A model generated the notes under the pieces. That model searched no databases. It saw nothing but the letters and a program-made list of their open reading frames with translations, and had not been told where the DNA came from. 64,000 bases of DNA from Atherinomorus stipes (taxonomy: Eukaryota; Chordata; Actinopteri; Atheriniformes; Atherinidae): assembly GCA_023101725.1 (NCBI GenBank), contig JALJCO010000034.1:186001-250000 (forward strand). Direction: 5' to 3'. A program made the translations under genes and the position numbers. Every line of letters starts with the position of its first letter. The first letter of the stretch is position 1. Below are positions 22,102-33,620 of this stretch, one piece after another.

Positions 22102-23799
22102 ATGATCGCCAGTCTCTTTTGTTCCTTCGGCCGAGAATTGATCACTTCTCTGCTTGTAATCATGATGGCAGAAATACTCTGCCTCCGCACCTGGCGGGGA
22201 TTCCGCCTTACCTGTGCCGGATCCCGGCCCTACCTTCTCGGCGGAAACGTCCACGTCGCCGCGGCTGTCGTGGTGGTTCGGCTGGTTAAGCTGAAGCTCT
22301 GGCTGTCCCGCTCTTCGTCTGCTTCCAGGAGAAGATATGGATCACTGCATCCCGACACGGTGTCCCGACGCTTCCTCGACCCCATTGCCACCTGTTTGGT
22401 GCCCATCGCCGGATTTATGGAGGGATTTCAGTCTCGCCGCCTCTGTCCTCGCGTCTCTCAGCGCGGGGTGGATCATCGGCTCCTGAGGGTGTTGCCCCGG
22501 GCTTCCCGAGCTAGCGGACTGCAGTCCCCAGCGCCCTCGCGGATTGGCTTGGTGAACGCCAGATCCCTGGCAAACAAAACTTTCATCCTGAGGGATTTTT
22601 TCAGCTCCCGCGCCCTGGATTTCCTCTGCGTGACAGAGACTTGGATCGGTGGCGGTGAGTCCAGAGCTCTGGTCGAGCTTTTACCCTCCGACTGTTGTTA
22701 CTTTAACTCCCCACGGACATCAGGTCGTGGAGGAGGGACGGCGGTGGTTTTTAAGTCTGTTTTTAAATGCAAACAGCGCTCCATTTCATCCTCACTTCCC
22801 AGCTTTGAAGTGACTTTATTTGAGGTGGGCCGCTCCAACCCGGTGCTGTGCGCCGTCATTTACCGACCACCCAAATACAATAAAGACTTTGTAAATGACT
22901 TCTCTGATCTGCTGGCTGAAATTATGCCAAAGTATGACCGTGCCATTTTTGTTGGAGACTTTAACATTCATGTGTGTTGTCCTGATAAGCCACTGGTGAA
23001 GGACTTTTTAAGTCTTATTGACTCTTTTAACTTGGTGCAGTGTGTGTCTGGTCCCACACATGAACAAGGACACACGTTAGACCTCGTCCTTTCATACGGT
23101 TTATCTGTGTCTAACTTGGAGATCTGTGATGATGTCATTTCTGATAATATGCCTGTTGTATTTGAAGTTGGTTTTTCCTGTGCTGATCTTAAATCTGGTG
23201 CTCCTCTACAGAACCGTCGGATTTTTAACTCTTTAACTGCTGGCCAGTTCTCTGTGGCTTTTAATCAGCTCTGTGTTCATCCCGCCTCTGCTAACACAGA
23301 GGAGCTCAGCACCGGCTTCAACTCTTTTTGCCAGACCATACTGGACTCGGTTGCTCCAGTAAAAACTGTGCAGCCCAGGGCTAAACCTGAGCCCTGGTTT
23401 AATGAGGTCACTCGTGAAGCTAGGCGGGAATGCCGCAAAGCTGAGAGGAGGTGGAAGAAGGACAAGCTGCACATTAACCTCCAGATTCTTAAGGATTGTT
23501 GGCGTTCTTATCAGGACACGGTTAAAGAAGCTAAAAGAAAATACCTCGCTAGTCTTATTGAATCAAATCGCCATAATCCACGTCTATTATTCAAAACCAT
23601 TGACTCTGTCCTTTATGCCCCACAGCCTGTCAGCTTGGAGGCATCTTCTGAGACTTGCAGTAGCTTCCTGCACTTTTTTTTATTGATAAGGTTGCTGCTG
23701 CAAGGACTCTCATCTCTGCCCCTGCATCTGACCCCACTACCCAAGTCTCTTGTCCTGCAGCTCTTGAGGAGCTTGAGCCAGTGTCTCTGTCATTTTTAG
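22102..23799 (+). pseudogene. L2/Maui-like LINE: N-terminal part and endonuclease
   Basis: This frame includes the apurinic-type endonuclease: VNARSLANKTFILRDF, LDFLCVTETWI, AVIYRPPKYNKDF, IFVGDFNIHV, then HTLDLVLSYGL and a late DNMPVVFEV. The E of TETW and the D and N of GDFNIH are conserved catalytic positions, present here. The D/H pair near the end (usually SDH) reads SDN, a possible loss of the catalytic histidine. A second frame upstream (to 22289) carries the true N-terminus, with a hydrophobic LLLLQYMVFLLLLL segment and basic SRRKRPRRRGCRGG, so an early frameshift is likely. The frame ends in error after a run of eight T near 23671; the true continuation is in the next frame (to 24035). 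Confidence 0.88.
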
Positions 23800-23977
23800 A
23801 AGATCTGATTGGCCATAGTACGCCATCAGGTTCCCCCCATGATGTTCTCCCCCCTAGGTTCTTGAGAGAAGTTTTTCCTGCTATAGGGCAGTCGGTTCTG
23901 GCCGTTATTAACAGCAGTCTCTCCTCTGGAGTTGTTCCTTTGGGTTTCAAACATGCTGTGATCCAGCCCCTACTTAA

Positions 23978-24599
23978 AGGGACACTGTGTAATCGGGAGC
24001 AGCTCCCTCGTACTTTTCATGCTGCATTCGCGTGAAACCGGGCAGACCGACGACAGCCGCTGCATGTAAAGTTATCACCGGCCTCTATGTGAAGACGTGG
24101 TCTGTCAGTTACGGTGACATCAGTCCACATCTGTTCGGTTGTCATGGCGATGTCGTATTGTTTTCCCTGACCCATGTTTTACCGTCTTTCGCTCGGCTTT
24201 ATTGATTAAAATGACATCTGGTTTGTTACCAACGGCCGTCTGCCCGACTGCACGTGAACCCAGCGTCAGTGAGACACTAGTCTCTCCCCCTCTGCAGCGC
24301 GGTGACTTTTCGAAGGCATTACCTCGAACTGAGCTGAAAACTCCGGTGTGTCCGGTGAGTTTCTGTGTTTTCCTACCGTCACGCTTCTCCCGAACGCAAA
24401 AACATGGCGATACGACATGGCAGCCTCCACCGAGCCGACCCGCTCGATGTGTAAATGAATGATACGAACGGCAAATTTAGAACTTAGAGGAGCACTTCAG
24501 TTTGTTGATGGGAGTGATTACTGATTAATGAAAAAACACTTTTGAACCAAATAATCAGTTTTTGTGAATAAATAACAGGAGAACTTACACAATATCCCT
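23978..24599. mobile_element. 622-bp MITE with TTAA duplication inside the LINE
   Basis: Terminal repeats are AGGGACACTGTGTAA and, inward from the right, AGGGATATTGTGTAA. TTAA flanks both sides (23974-23977 and 24600-24603). Removing the element and one TTAA rejoins the LINE codons for QPLLKKPGLD and keeps the frame (622+4 bp, with reading frames 23781 and 24626 becoming equal). It has no coding motif. Confidence 0.92.
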
Positions 24600-24625
24600 T
24601 TAAAAAACCTGGCCTTGATGGCAGT

Positions 24626-25303
24626 GTGCTGGCTAACTACAGGCCCATCTCCAAGCTGCCTTTTATTTCTAAAATTTTTGAAAAAGTTGTGTACACTCAA
24701 CTCAAGTCGTTTTTAGATGAACATGGTGTCTTGGAAGTGTTTCAGTCTGGTTTTAAATCTCTGCACAGCACCGAGTCAGCTCTGTTAAGAGTGTTTAACG
24801 ACATCCTCTTAGCAACTGACTCTGGTGACCATGTCATTCTTGTTCTTTTAGATTTAACAGCAGCCTTTGACACCGTGGATCACAACGCTCTCGTGTCCCG
24901 GTTAAACTACCTCGTGGGCATTCGTGGTACTGCACTGGACTGGTTCAAGTCATATCTTTCTGATAGAAGTGTGAGTGTGAGTCTTGGAAACTGTGAGTCC
25001 AGCTCTGCTCCTCTTCCTTGTGGGGTTCCACAGGGTTCCGTGTTAGGACCCCTGCTTTTTTCTTTGTATTTACTGCCGCTGGGATCCATCTTGAGAAGGC
25101 ATGGAATCTCTTTTCATTTCTATGCTGACGACAGTCAGATTTATGTGCCTTTAAAAAAGAAGAATGCCTTCTCCCTTGCACCACCACTGGCATGTCTTGA
25201 TGACATTAAAGCCTGGTTGGCGCTTAACTTTTTGTACTTAAATGAAACAAAAACTGAAGTGATGGTGTTTGGTCCCAGTAGCCTTAATAAATCCCCCCGT
25301 TGA
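24626..25303 (+). pseudogene. L2/Maui-like LINE reverse transcriptase
   Basis: Reverse transcriptase motifs appear in order: [19 protein letters not shown] (about residues 3-21), [31 protein letters not shown] with the first catalytic aspartate, [20 protein letters not shown], and [10 protein letters not shown] with the catalytic DD pair. The ending [21 protein letters not shown] is typical of L2/CR1 enzymes. The C-run near 25293-25298 shifts the frame. The enzyme would copy the element's RNA at a nicked target; catalytic residues are present, but the gene is split by the MITE and two frameshifts. Confidence 0.92.
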
Positions 25304-25958
25304 CTTGAGCATTTTTACAGGGTTTTTAAAGCCAGTAGTCTCTAACTTGGGTTTTAAGATGGACAGTGATTTTAAATTGGATCGACAAATCAGCTTTGTA
25401 GTCAAGTCCAGCTTTTATCATATCAGACAATTGGCTAAAGTCAAACCTTTTCTTGCACAACAGCACTTTGAAACAGTAATCCATGCCTTCGTTACATCTC
25501 GGCTGGACTACTGTAACGCACTTTATTTTGGTGTGAGCCAGTCCTGCCTCGCACGTCTCCAGTTGGTGCAGAACGCAGCCGCTCGCCTTTTAACAGGAGT
25601 ACGTAAGAGGGAGCACATCACCCCCATCCTGGCCTCCCTCCACTGGCTGCCTGTGCATTTTCGAGTTCATTTTAAGATTCTTTTATTTGTTTTTAAATCT
25701 TTAAATGGTTTGGCCCCTCCTTACCTCTCTGAGCTTCTTCACCCCTACACTCCTGCTCGGTGCCTCAGGTCAGCTGACCTGCTGCTCCTGGAGGTACCGA
25801 GGTCCAGACGGAAGCTCAGAGGAGACAGAGCTTTTTCAGTTGCTGCTCCAAAACTTTGGAACGAGCTCCCCCTCCCCATTAGACAATCCTCATCACTGTC
25901 CATTTTTAAAACTCGTCTTAAAACCCATTTTTATTCTTTGGCTTTCAGCACAGCATGA
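25296..25958 (+). pseudogene. L2/Maui-like LINE, C-terminal domain
   Basis: This continues the reverse transcriptase after the C-run frameshift. It contains VIHAFVTSRLDYCNALYFG, LARLQLVQNAAARLLTG, then HITPILASLHWLPVHFRVHF and KLWNELPLPIRQS, the conserved C-terminal part of L2/CR1-type LINE proteins. It ends at a stop at 25956-25958, followed by about 200 bp of T-rich 3' untranslated sequence to the (gttga) tail near 26165. Confidence 0.92.
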
Positions 25959-26165
25959 GACTCTCTGTTTTAGTGTATCGTGGTTTGTTTTGGTTGCTGA
26001 TTTTATTTGGTTTTATTACTTTTACTTATTTATTTCTTGTTTTATTTATTTCATTTTATTAATTATTCTGTTGTTTTCAAAATGTTTTTAACTATCCGCT
26101 TGTTGTGTACAGCACTTTGTTCCAACTGTGGTTGTTTTAAAGGGCTCTATAAATAAAGTTGAGTT

Positions 26166-26446
26166 GAGAACTCGTGCTGCCGAGTTCTGCAATAACTGTA
26201 AGCTGGAAGCAGACTTTTTAGGAAGACCAGAGAGCAGGGCATTACAGTAATCTATTCTACTGGAAATAAAAGCATGCATCAGCACCTCCGTGCTGTCAAG
26301 AGAGAGAAATGGGCGGACTCTGGCGATGTTTTTAAGATGATAAAATCCTGTCTTTGTGACATTTCTGATACGTGGAATAAAATTCAGCTCAGAGTCAAAA
26401 AGAACACCCAAGTTTCTCACACACTGAGAAGGACATCTGGCTGCCG
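26166..26446 (-). pseudogene. L2-like LINE, segment upstream of the C-terminal domain
   Basis: The minus-strand translation reads NLGVLFDSELNFIPRI, FYHLKNIARVRPFL and MHAFISSRIDYCNALLSGLP, then LLQNSAARVL. It is the 5'-most surviving piece of the minus-strand L2 LINE and directly precedes (on the sense strand) the TR...HITPVL codons found at 21964-21985 and 20590-20658. It is 5'-truncated near 26446, where the MITE right half begins. Confidence 0.85.
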
Positions 26447-27005
26447 CAAAGTGCGCCCTTGCAGGTTTACAAGACTACGGAAGCTGTGTCAGATGAGATC
26501 GTGCGTTCTCTTTTTATTTATTTCTTTGTTTTAAATCAAAAACCAACCCCTCTTGTGTTTGTCCCAGTTTGTCTGCAGCTCTGACGCTCTTAGCACAATA
26601 TAAACAGCAAATTTCTTCTTCTACACTTGCATTATTGGCAGAGTAGGCGATGAACACTGTGGCTTCCGTAGTGTCACGAACCCTCAAACGAAAGTACGAT
26701 GTTCTACTATTTCGATTATAAGAATATACTAAATGATGTCGTTTCGGGTAAATTCTGGACGCTACCCACTCAGGACACTTGGATTTCATTGGACGAGCAG
26801 TATGGAGGAATATTGACAAGTTTTTATGGACTTATATTGACTTTTTTGTTAAAGCTTTAGTTTTCAGTCGCCGGTGAACTCCATTATAGGAAAGTTTGGG
26901 GAAAACAAAAACCTCTCCGATCCCTGGCTGCATTTGATATGTTAAAAAAGTGCTTCAGAGTCTTGCTCAGCATGAGGGTGAGTAGAAAATGAACGCACAT
27001 CATTC
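26447..27005. repeat. Right part of a fold-back TTAA MITE (outer layer of nest)
   Basis: The sequence follows the right half of the element at 5884-6745: 'actacggaagc', 'caacccctc', 'tgcattattggcagagtagg', then 'aaattctggacgctacccac', 'gcagtatggaggaatattgac' and 'cagagtcttgctcagcatgag'. Its last terminal repeat is lost. Together with 14533-14635 it makes one MITE copy split by 11.8 kb of later insertions. Confidence 0.75.
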
Positions 27006-29160
27006 AAATTAAAACTGAAAACCCTGAGACAACTTTTTAAAAACACCGTCTGGCTTGATGTGCATTAATGCTGTCATGTTTCCAATGTCCTGATGTTTAA
27101 TGGCTGATTGTTCTCTGGGTGTGGGAGGTAAACGGATGCAGGGTAAAAGAAGGAAGGATGTTGTTTTTGAGGAGTACCAAGTGCGAGTTATGGCTGAGAA
27201 AGTTCTGTTGTCGGCTAGAATAGGAGAAGGAAAACAAAACATAAAGCACGCTGGATCGCTGTGTGTGCACGTGCTGCAGGAGTTCAAATAAAGACATTAA
27301 AAGAGGCTGACGTCTACGAGTCTTCCCTGCAGTAGCGGGTATTACTGTACAATACTGTACAATGGTTCGGATTCAAACAAGAGTTGCCTACAGATTTGCG
27401 TGCTGGACAGCGCGTCTCTACGCAGCACCTTCTTAGCAGGTTGCCTGCAGGGGGCGCCAATTTGCCGATTCCTGACACAATGGCATGACTGATAGGTCTA
27501 ATATAAAACTATGTAGAGGTACTTTTTTTTTTCAAGCCCTTTTGCTGTCCCTGAAAAAATGGCAAGGGTTCCCCCGGGGCCTAATACCGCTACTACTACT
27601 ATTACTACTACAACTAATAATAGTAATAATAGTAATAATAGCCAGTTACTGTTAATACTACTGCTACTACCACTGTTGCTAATAATAATACTAAGACTAC
27701 TTAAACCTCTACAGTAAATGACATTTGAATACAACAATCTTTGGATTACTGAATATTAAAGGTTTTTGCATGAGCCTCTTTACCAGGACTGTGTGATTCT
27801 CTAACAGTGATGGTTAATATGCAGGAACAATAACCATTGCTTCCCAGCTGGCATACATGCATGTAAAATGTCATCCTGGATGAATATGAAATCTGGCAAC
27901 AAGTGAAATCATGAAAAATACTTCATTTATTCCAGAGAGAAATTGCAGTGTGAAGTGCAAAGCTTAGGGAGAGAGAAAAACGATCAGCCCTGCAGTAACT
28001 ATGAAAACATGCCTTATTGTGCACGACATTGTGAAATGTCAGACCCTTTTTACTCAGGTTATCTGGGGCGGTTTTGAAATCTGTGTCCCTGTGGCACTAA
28101 GGCTGTCAATCCAAATCTCCCTGAAAAAGGGAGACATTAATTGATGTTTTTGTTTTCTGCTTTCATGCGTCTGACAGCCAGCATTTTGTCACTGATGCTA
28201 ACATTTCTACCTGAAGCAAGCACAAAACGCAGCTGAAAAGAGCTTACAATAGAGCAAGGCTTTCATGGCTCCAAGGATTTCTTCTCTTTCTCCCTCTCTG
28301 CTAGTCAAGGCCAGCTGGTAAACACTGAACATGGGATGGAGTGTTCAGAGAAGGAGGTGGAGGAATGAATTCACTTTTCTGAAGCATAAAACTATGCAAA
28401 ACATGCTTGAGAACGAACTTGCTGGCATTTACTGACTAATTCTCCTTCTCTCTCTCCGGCTTTGTGTCGGCTGCTGAATAACCTTGTTCCACACAGAGAT
28501 TAGCTACAGAAAACACAAAGAGTCAATAAAGACGTGGCTTCAGCGCCTAAAAAATCCCAAGTTTCATAATGTGTTCATTTTTTTCATTGAAGCCAAATTT
28601 CTCGGCAAACTGGTAGAAGTTGTCTCGTTCAGGGCTCTCCAGTATTTTGGCTCTTGTGCTTGTTTAAATCACATTTTGTTACAGCTTTTAAAGCATGACT
28701 TCCCTCAACACATCCTCACTTCCAGTTTGTCACAGACTGACTCTTCATCATGGCCGTTGTTGACATGCAGGGAACTGCTCCACAGCTATATCTTGGCAGA
28801 AGTGATAAGTAAAGAGCAGGAAAGGGTTGCATAGCAAGGCCTTCTTGCACTTTAACAATGACTGAGAGTGAAATCACTTCCACCGTAACACCGGGGTCCT
28901 GAAATGTTGTGATGAGTACTAAATGCTTGTATGTGTGGGTGAAAATCTCAACAGATCATTGATGGATAGAAAATGCGGGGCATCATCATCATCATCTTCG
29001 CATCCTGCATCTCCAGCAGGATGTCTTCCTCTGTGAAGCAGATGTGACCGTCTAGTGTTTGTGTATGAAAATGTCATGCATGAATCAGTCAATAACCAAC
29101 GATCAGTGAAAAAACAAATAACAGTTTGGTCTTAGCAGCAAGTTTTCAGGGTCTGGAGAG
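27006..29160. other. No gene seen; trinucleotide-like repeats
   Basis: Unassigned sequence. Imperfect (act/aat) trinucleotide-type repeats lie at about 27585-27705. A short (atc) run lies at 28983-28997. Several ORFs up to 116 codons show no domain. Confidence 0.5.
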
Positions 29161-30139
29161 GATCCTGCCGGGGTGACCAGACGTCCCGCTTTGCGCGGGA
29201 CAGTCCCACATTTCCATTACTTACCACACGTCCCGCAAATTAAAGCAACCCTTACCGACGTTGCATCGTTGCGCTATTTTTTTATAGGGTAAAATGTTAT
29301 GAATGATGTCAAGGAACTCTAAGGCTGCGTACACACCAAACATGATTTGGGCGTCAAGGGTGTCCATGCAAAGTCCATGCAAAATGGCCGACGCGCGTCG
29401 GGGAGGTGTCGAAAACCCTGTGGCCCGTTACGCGCGATTTGCGCTGCGAGTTTTGAGTTTTTGGGCGTTTGAAGCGTGTTACGTGCCTCATGGCCGGCAG
29501 ATGCCGTAGTTGGAAAATCTGAACTTTGGCGTCTTGACGCGGGGCGTCAACCAATCAGAGCGCCTCAATGTCACACACAGACTTTTTATGACAGGACGGG
29601 AACACCCGGAAGAACCAGGGGAATCTCCTCTCTCTCTGAAGACAGAGGAGGATAAACTGTGATCTGTGATCTGTGTCCGGTCCCGGTGTCTGAACGGTGG
29701 TTTGATGACCTGCTGTGCTTCCGGGATTTACTGGGCTGATAATGCTGCCCCGCATCGGGACAGTGGTTTGTTAAACTGGGCCGGATCAGACGGCTGAAAG
29801 CGCCCCTCGCCAGCGCAGCTCCTGGAATAAATGATGAAACTCATCACACTCAGAACACCTGGAATCATCTGATAAACCAGACTCAGAGCAGAGATGCCTG
29901 ATGACGACATTCCCTGCTTTATTTATCACATAAAGCCGGGCTGCTCTCTCTCCTGCATCGGCCATGGTGCAGACAGACCGGTGACAGGAAAAAGAAAAAG
30001 GAGGGGGGGCGCGGCGAGGGATGCCCAGCCAAGGCGCATCGAGCGCGCCTTGGCTGCGCAGTGGGAAAGTATTTCAGCACGGACTGATTTCACACAAACA
30101 CCACAGCACGTGAAAAGCTGGTGAAAGCTGTCAAAGTGA
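29161..30139. other. Repeat-derived sequence preceding a hAT remnant
   Basis: This contains 'ggggtgaccagacgtcccgc' (29173) and 'ctaaggctgcgtacacacca' (29322), both phrases of the kind found at ends of dispersed repeats. The following 'gcgtcaag...cttgacgc' words are inverted. No complete element could be bounded. It may be the 5' part of the hAT-like element whose BED-finger remnant follows. Confidence 0.35.
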
Positions 30140-30274
30140 AGCACTTCCCAAAGAGGAGCCACAGCTGTGGTTTGGAAGTTTTTCGACTTTAAAAGATCGG
30201 ACGTGGACCAAACAACTGCTTACAAATGCTGTCAAGCAAAAGTGGCAGTTGACGGTGGTAACACTAGCAGCTAG
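30140..30274 (+). pseudogene. hAT-type transposase, BED zinc-finger remnant
   Basis: The open stretch, ending at a stop at 30272-30274, contains AVVWKFFDFKRSDVDQTTAY, then KCCQAKVAVDGGNTSS. This follows the BED-finger pattern of hAT transposases and ZBED proteins: W..FF...........C..C...V....GNTS.L..H. The first Cys is seen (the pair appears as KCC), and the stop falls where the L and zinc-binding H would follow. It is a decayed N-terminal fragment of about 44 codons. The assignment is from motif memory. Confidence 0.6.
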
Positions 30275-30351
30275 CTTAGCCGACAACACATTTCAGAGTA
30301 GCAAGAATGTCTTGACCCGGGACTTTGATTGTACATGAAAAGAATAATGTA

Positions 30352-30440
30352 TTAAAAAACAAACAAAACTGTCCCAGACACATTAGAGCACCTTGCTCGT
30401 GATCAGTGGACCAACATACCTGTCAATAGGTGCAGACGTT
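30352..30440. repeat. Fragment of the Tc1-like family at 4.04 kb
   Basis: 'aacaaacaaaactgtcccag', then 'agagcacct', then 'cagtggaccaacatacctg' match about 4205-4300 in the same order. Only this piece is present. Confidence 0.7.
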
Positions 30441-30740
30441 TGATTCTACATTCACTCGGCAGGTAAATGCATCCTGAATCCGATCTTTCGCTCAAATGTG
30501 ACCCATATCCGATCTGCTTCTGACCGTGTGAACAGCGCGAGTTGCATTGAATCTGACAGTTTTGGATCAGACTAAGGCCACTTTCAGATGTGGTACTGAA
30601 TCGGATACATATCCGTCTGTACGGGCATGTCGCATTCCATCCGACCTCTTCTGTGAGACAAGACAGACATCCTGGTTTCTGTATCAGAGGAGACGGACGT
30701 GGAATGTAAACAATGAACTGAACAGTTAAATTATATTTTT
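30441..30740. repeat. MITE-like fragment with 'ccgata/tatccg' words
   Basis: It carries the phrases 'gaatccgatc', 'aatgtgacccatatccgatc' and 'ggccactttcagatgtgg...gaatcggatac', of a type seen in fish MITEs. No target duplication or complete pair of ends was found. Confidence 0.4.
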
Positions 30741-32470
30741 CTGACTGATTGCACATCAACCTGGAAACTAATGACAGAGTTGAGGGATAACTTTTATGTG
30801 AATGTGAGTGAGAGGGTGTGCACAAGCGGTGGAGGTGCGCCGCTGTGGACAAGGCCAGAAGAGAAGAAGTGTGTGTGAAATGCATCCGGTCAAGATAACA
30901 GCTGCTGCAGGCGTAGATTTAAGTCTGGGAGTTAGAGCCGAGCAAAAGCTGTGTCGGCCGTGGAGAAGAAGAAGAAACACGAGTTTAGCATTAGAGCTAA
31001 CTATTAATATCCCTGCTCCCCTTAAATACCCGGCCTCCTACTACAAATGACATCTTTTTAATGTAAAGTGGACCAAGCTTTTATTTTTTCTAATTGCTCC
31101 TCATGTATACAGCCAGAGACTGAATGATGTGTACTGATTTATTCCAGAGGCTAAATTACCCATCCAGAGCTGTAGTTACCAACTTCAGTCCAAGAATGAT
31201 TCTCTGCTTCTTTATTGTTGAGCCGGCAGCCACTTGGGAGGATTGGCATGGGATGATTCGGATAAAAGAAAGTATCTTTGGTGTATCAATTTGACAGATG
31301 AAGCAGAGAAGTGGGGTGGAAAGGTAAAGGGCCATTCATTGGAGTGGGCTGCAGGGGCTTTGTTCCAGAATCCTCTACAAGGTTGTTGAGGGAACTGGAC
31401 GACAAAGGGCAGGCCCAGTGGAGGGTAATCATGAAACTTACTGCTGCCACTGACAAAAATAGCTGCCACTTACTGTGGCTGAGGAGAACAGACACAATCC
31501 AGGCTACCAAACAAGCATTTAGTCACACACAGGCAGGTCTGATCAGGCTGTTGTAGGCCTTCCTCAGCTCAGAGTGTCCTGTGATAAAGGCCAAATCACC
31601 CAATGTGGCCAAGGTGTAAGAATGATATCATGTCATGTGGAATCTTGCCGGCTATCACAGTCACAATCAAACAAAATGCCTCCAACCAAACTCGACATGT
31701 AATGGATTGCTGGGGATTGTCACATCTAATTCTATGTTATTAAAGTTAGCCATTTAATGACATAAAGTAAGTATTTTACATACGTGACAGGAGCTGCTCT
31801 AGCGGTTAACTTCTGTATAAATTCAAATCTGCAAAAGTTGATTGAGACTGCTGAAAGGCTGTGTATTGCATAAACAAGTTAACAAAGTTTCCTTGAATTT
31901 TCTGATTAACAATAAAAGTGCTTATACTATGGTCTGGGTGAATACTTGATTCTGATTGGCTGCAGGGTGTCCTTGTTCTTCTGCCTTAGTGAGGACATTC
32001 ATTGACATAATGGGGGTAGAATACAAGCGGTAACCTGTGTGACATGGCTTTGTGATAAGTATGATATTACATGTATGATTATTAATATGTATGATACTAT
32101 GTAATGCTATATTACTTTTGTACTTAACTTCCATCCAGTCTAAAAACCTTAAAATCAGCTCTGCTGAATGATGTGTTCATGAACTCTGTAACAGGTTACC
32201 TCCCACTAACAGCATCAGTGTTTATATGACACACAACATCATATTAATCATCATGTGACAGCTTGATGTTGTGAAGGCACGTTGCATTTCTGACATTCAC
32301 CACAGACCGATTATCAGTAAAAGACTGAAAAGTGGTGATTAAAAAAACCCACTGATGACAAAAAGGGTTATTTTTGTTTAAAGAACTAATGAAACCGTGT
32401 CATTCAGTGTTGTCACGTTAAATGTCCTTAAAGTTCAGATCTCAGATAACATGCTGGAATAAGAACCTAC
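30741..32470. other. No gene seen; unassigned sequence
   Basis: No domain-bearing ORF, repeat end or RNA gene was recognised. Confidence 0.5.
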
Positions 32471-32474
32471 GAAA

Positions 32475-32815
32475 GGCTGTCACAAATGATTATTTTGATA
32501 ATCGATTAGTCACTACTTATTTTGTCGATAAGTCGACGAATCGGATCACTCAAAAATTTCAGCATTTGTACAGTATCAGTCAAAAGTTTGGACACTTTCT
32601 CATTGAATCTAATGGAAAACTGTGTCAAAACCTTTGACTGGTAGTTTGTGTTTATTTATGTCAATAAACTATTCAAGAAAAGCTGACCAGACAGAAAGAC
32701 AGACAAGGCAGTGGACAGTGGCAATTTTGAGTAAAAACAAAGCTTAAACAATGAACGACTAGTCTATTATGAAACTAGTAATCAACTTTTGATAGTCAAT
32801 GATTAGTCAACGCTG
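32475..32815. mobile_element. MITE with 'cgattagtc' ends, carrying a small Tc1-type insert
   Basis: The left end reads 'ggctgtcacaaatgattatt' and 'ataatcgattagtc'; the right end has 'gattagtcaac' in complementary form, so the ends are imperfect inverted repeats. At 32571-32645, 'cagtatcagtcaaaagtttg' and its complement 'cctttgactggta' form a mini inverted repeat following a TA, as in Tc1-type MITEs. No coding capacity. Confidence 0.6.
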
Positions 32816-32854
32816 GCTGCCCGTCGCTGGAGCGACTGGTTTCTTCTCCATCTA

Positions 32855-32940
32855 GCTAATTAAACTAAAAGCACTTAAAGCACTTTGTGTTACTTCTTGT
32901 ATGAAAAGTGCTTTATAAATAAAATTTGAATTTGAATTTA
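32855..32940 (+). repeat. LINE 3' tail fragment
   Basis: 'gaaaagtgctttataaataa' followed by (tttgaa) repeats is the same type of 3' end as in the L2-like LINEs at 14636 and 55616. Only the tail is present. Confidence 0.6.
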
Positions 32941-33526
32941 AAATGGTCCTAAAGACCTTCATAAACTGGTGTAGGTACCTACACTGGTAGAAGTTAAACC
33001 GTCGGCCACTTAACAGGACAGAGAAAGAAAACCTAAGACGCAGCTACAGTCACAGCTGTGCTGCGTTCAAGACAGCTAGGAAATAACATGAGTCATCATC
33101 AGCTCAAAAAGGATAGCTATTAAAAGTACACGCGGGCTTTGTTACAAAGCCAATAATGAAGGGGGCAGCAGAATAAATGGGTCTCTATATAAGGCGTTAT
33201 CTGCAGCAAACTTCCTTAATTTCAACAATACACTGTAAAAACTCAAACCTGACCAAGTATATTTTTCCAATTTCTAATCAAACTATCTCATCACACTCAA
33301 AATAAGACAAAATCATCTACAGAGAAACATTTCAGTGAGGAATAGAAACTTGTTTTAAGACAAATGCATCTTATTTCAAGAAATATAAGAAAATCTCACT
33401 TGTTCCATTTAGGGCTGTGCAATTAATCTTAATTTGATCGTGAGTTCAATTTTAATGTCAAACAATCTCCAAAATCATATAATCAAGTTGAAACAATTTA
33501 TTTGCCATTTTTCTTAACACAATTTC

Positions 33527-33570
<44 letters not shown>

Positions 33571-33581
33571 TATTTATATTA

Positions 33582-33620
<39 letters not shown>

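Larger units (their letters stand above)
21986..26165 (+). mobile_element. Nearly full-length L2/Maui-like LINE, interrupted by a MITE
   Basis: After removing the 622-bp MITE and one TTAA, about 3.55 kb of LINE remain. It contains an N-terminal coding region with a leucine-rich start (21985-22289 frame), an endonuclease region, a reverse transcriptase, a C-terminal domain, and a 3' end 'ctctataaataaagttgag' with (gttga) repeats. The flanking sequence is the minus-strand L2: 'tctggtccttgt' on the left and 'gagaactcg' on the right join to give continuous codons, so the insertion made no evident target duplication. Frameshifts at a T-run near 23671 and a C-run near 25293 disable it. Confidence 0.9.
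14636..26446 (-). mobile_element. Minus-strand L2-like LINE, 5'-truncated and split by four insertions
   Basis: Pieces of one LINE in continuous order are found at 14636-14704, 19109-19986, 20590-20658, 21964-21985 and 26166-about 26446. On the minus strand they read from the late reverse transcriptase region through the C-terminal domain to a 3' end 'aagtgctttataaataaag' followed by (attTg) repeats. Each gap is an identified insertion: an L1 with 14-bp duplications, a TTAA element, a hAT-like element with 8-bp duplications, and a plus-strand L2. Removing them leaves about 1.3 kb of LINE. The copy at 43262-44195 shows the same 3' part uninterrupted. Confidence 0.85.

Noticed and set aside
28484..28834. 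116-codon open frame
   Set aside because: It starts at a non-ATG codon and shows no domain, conserved pattern or splice context.
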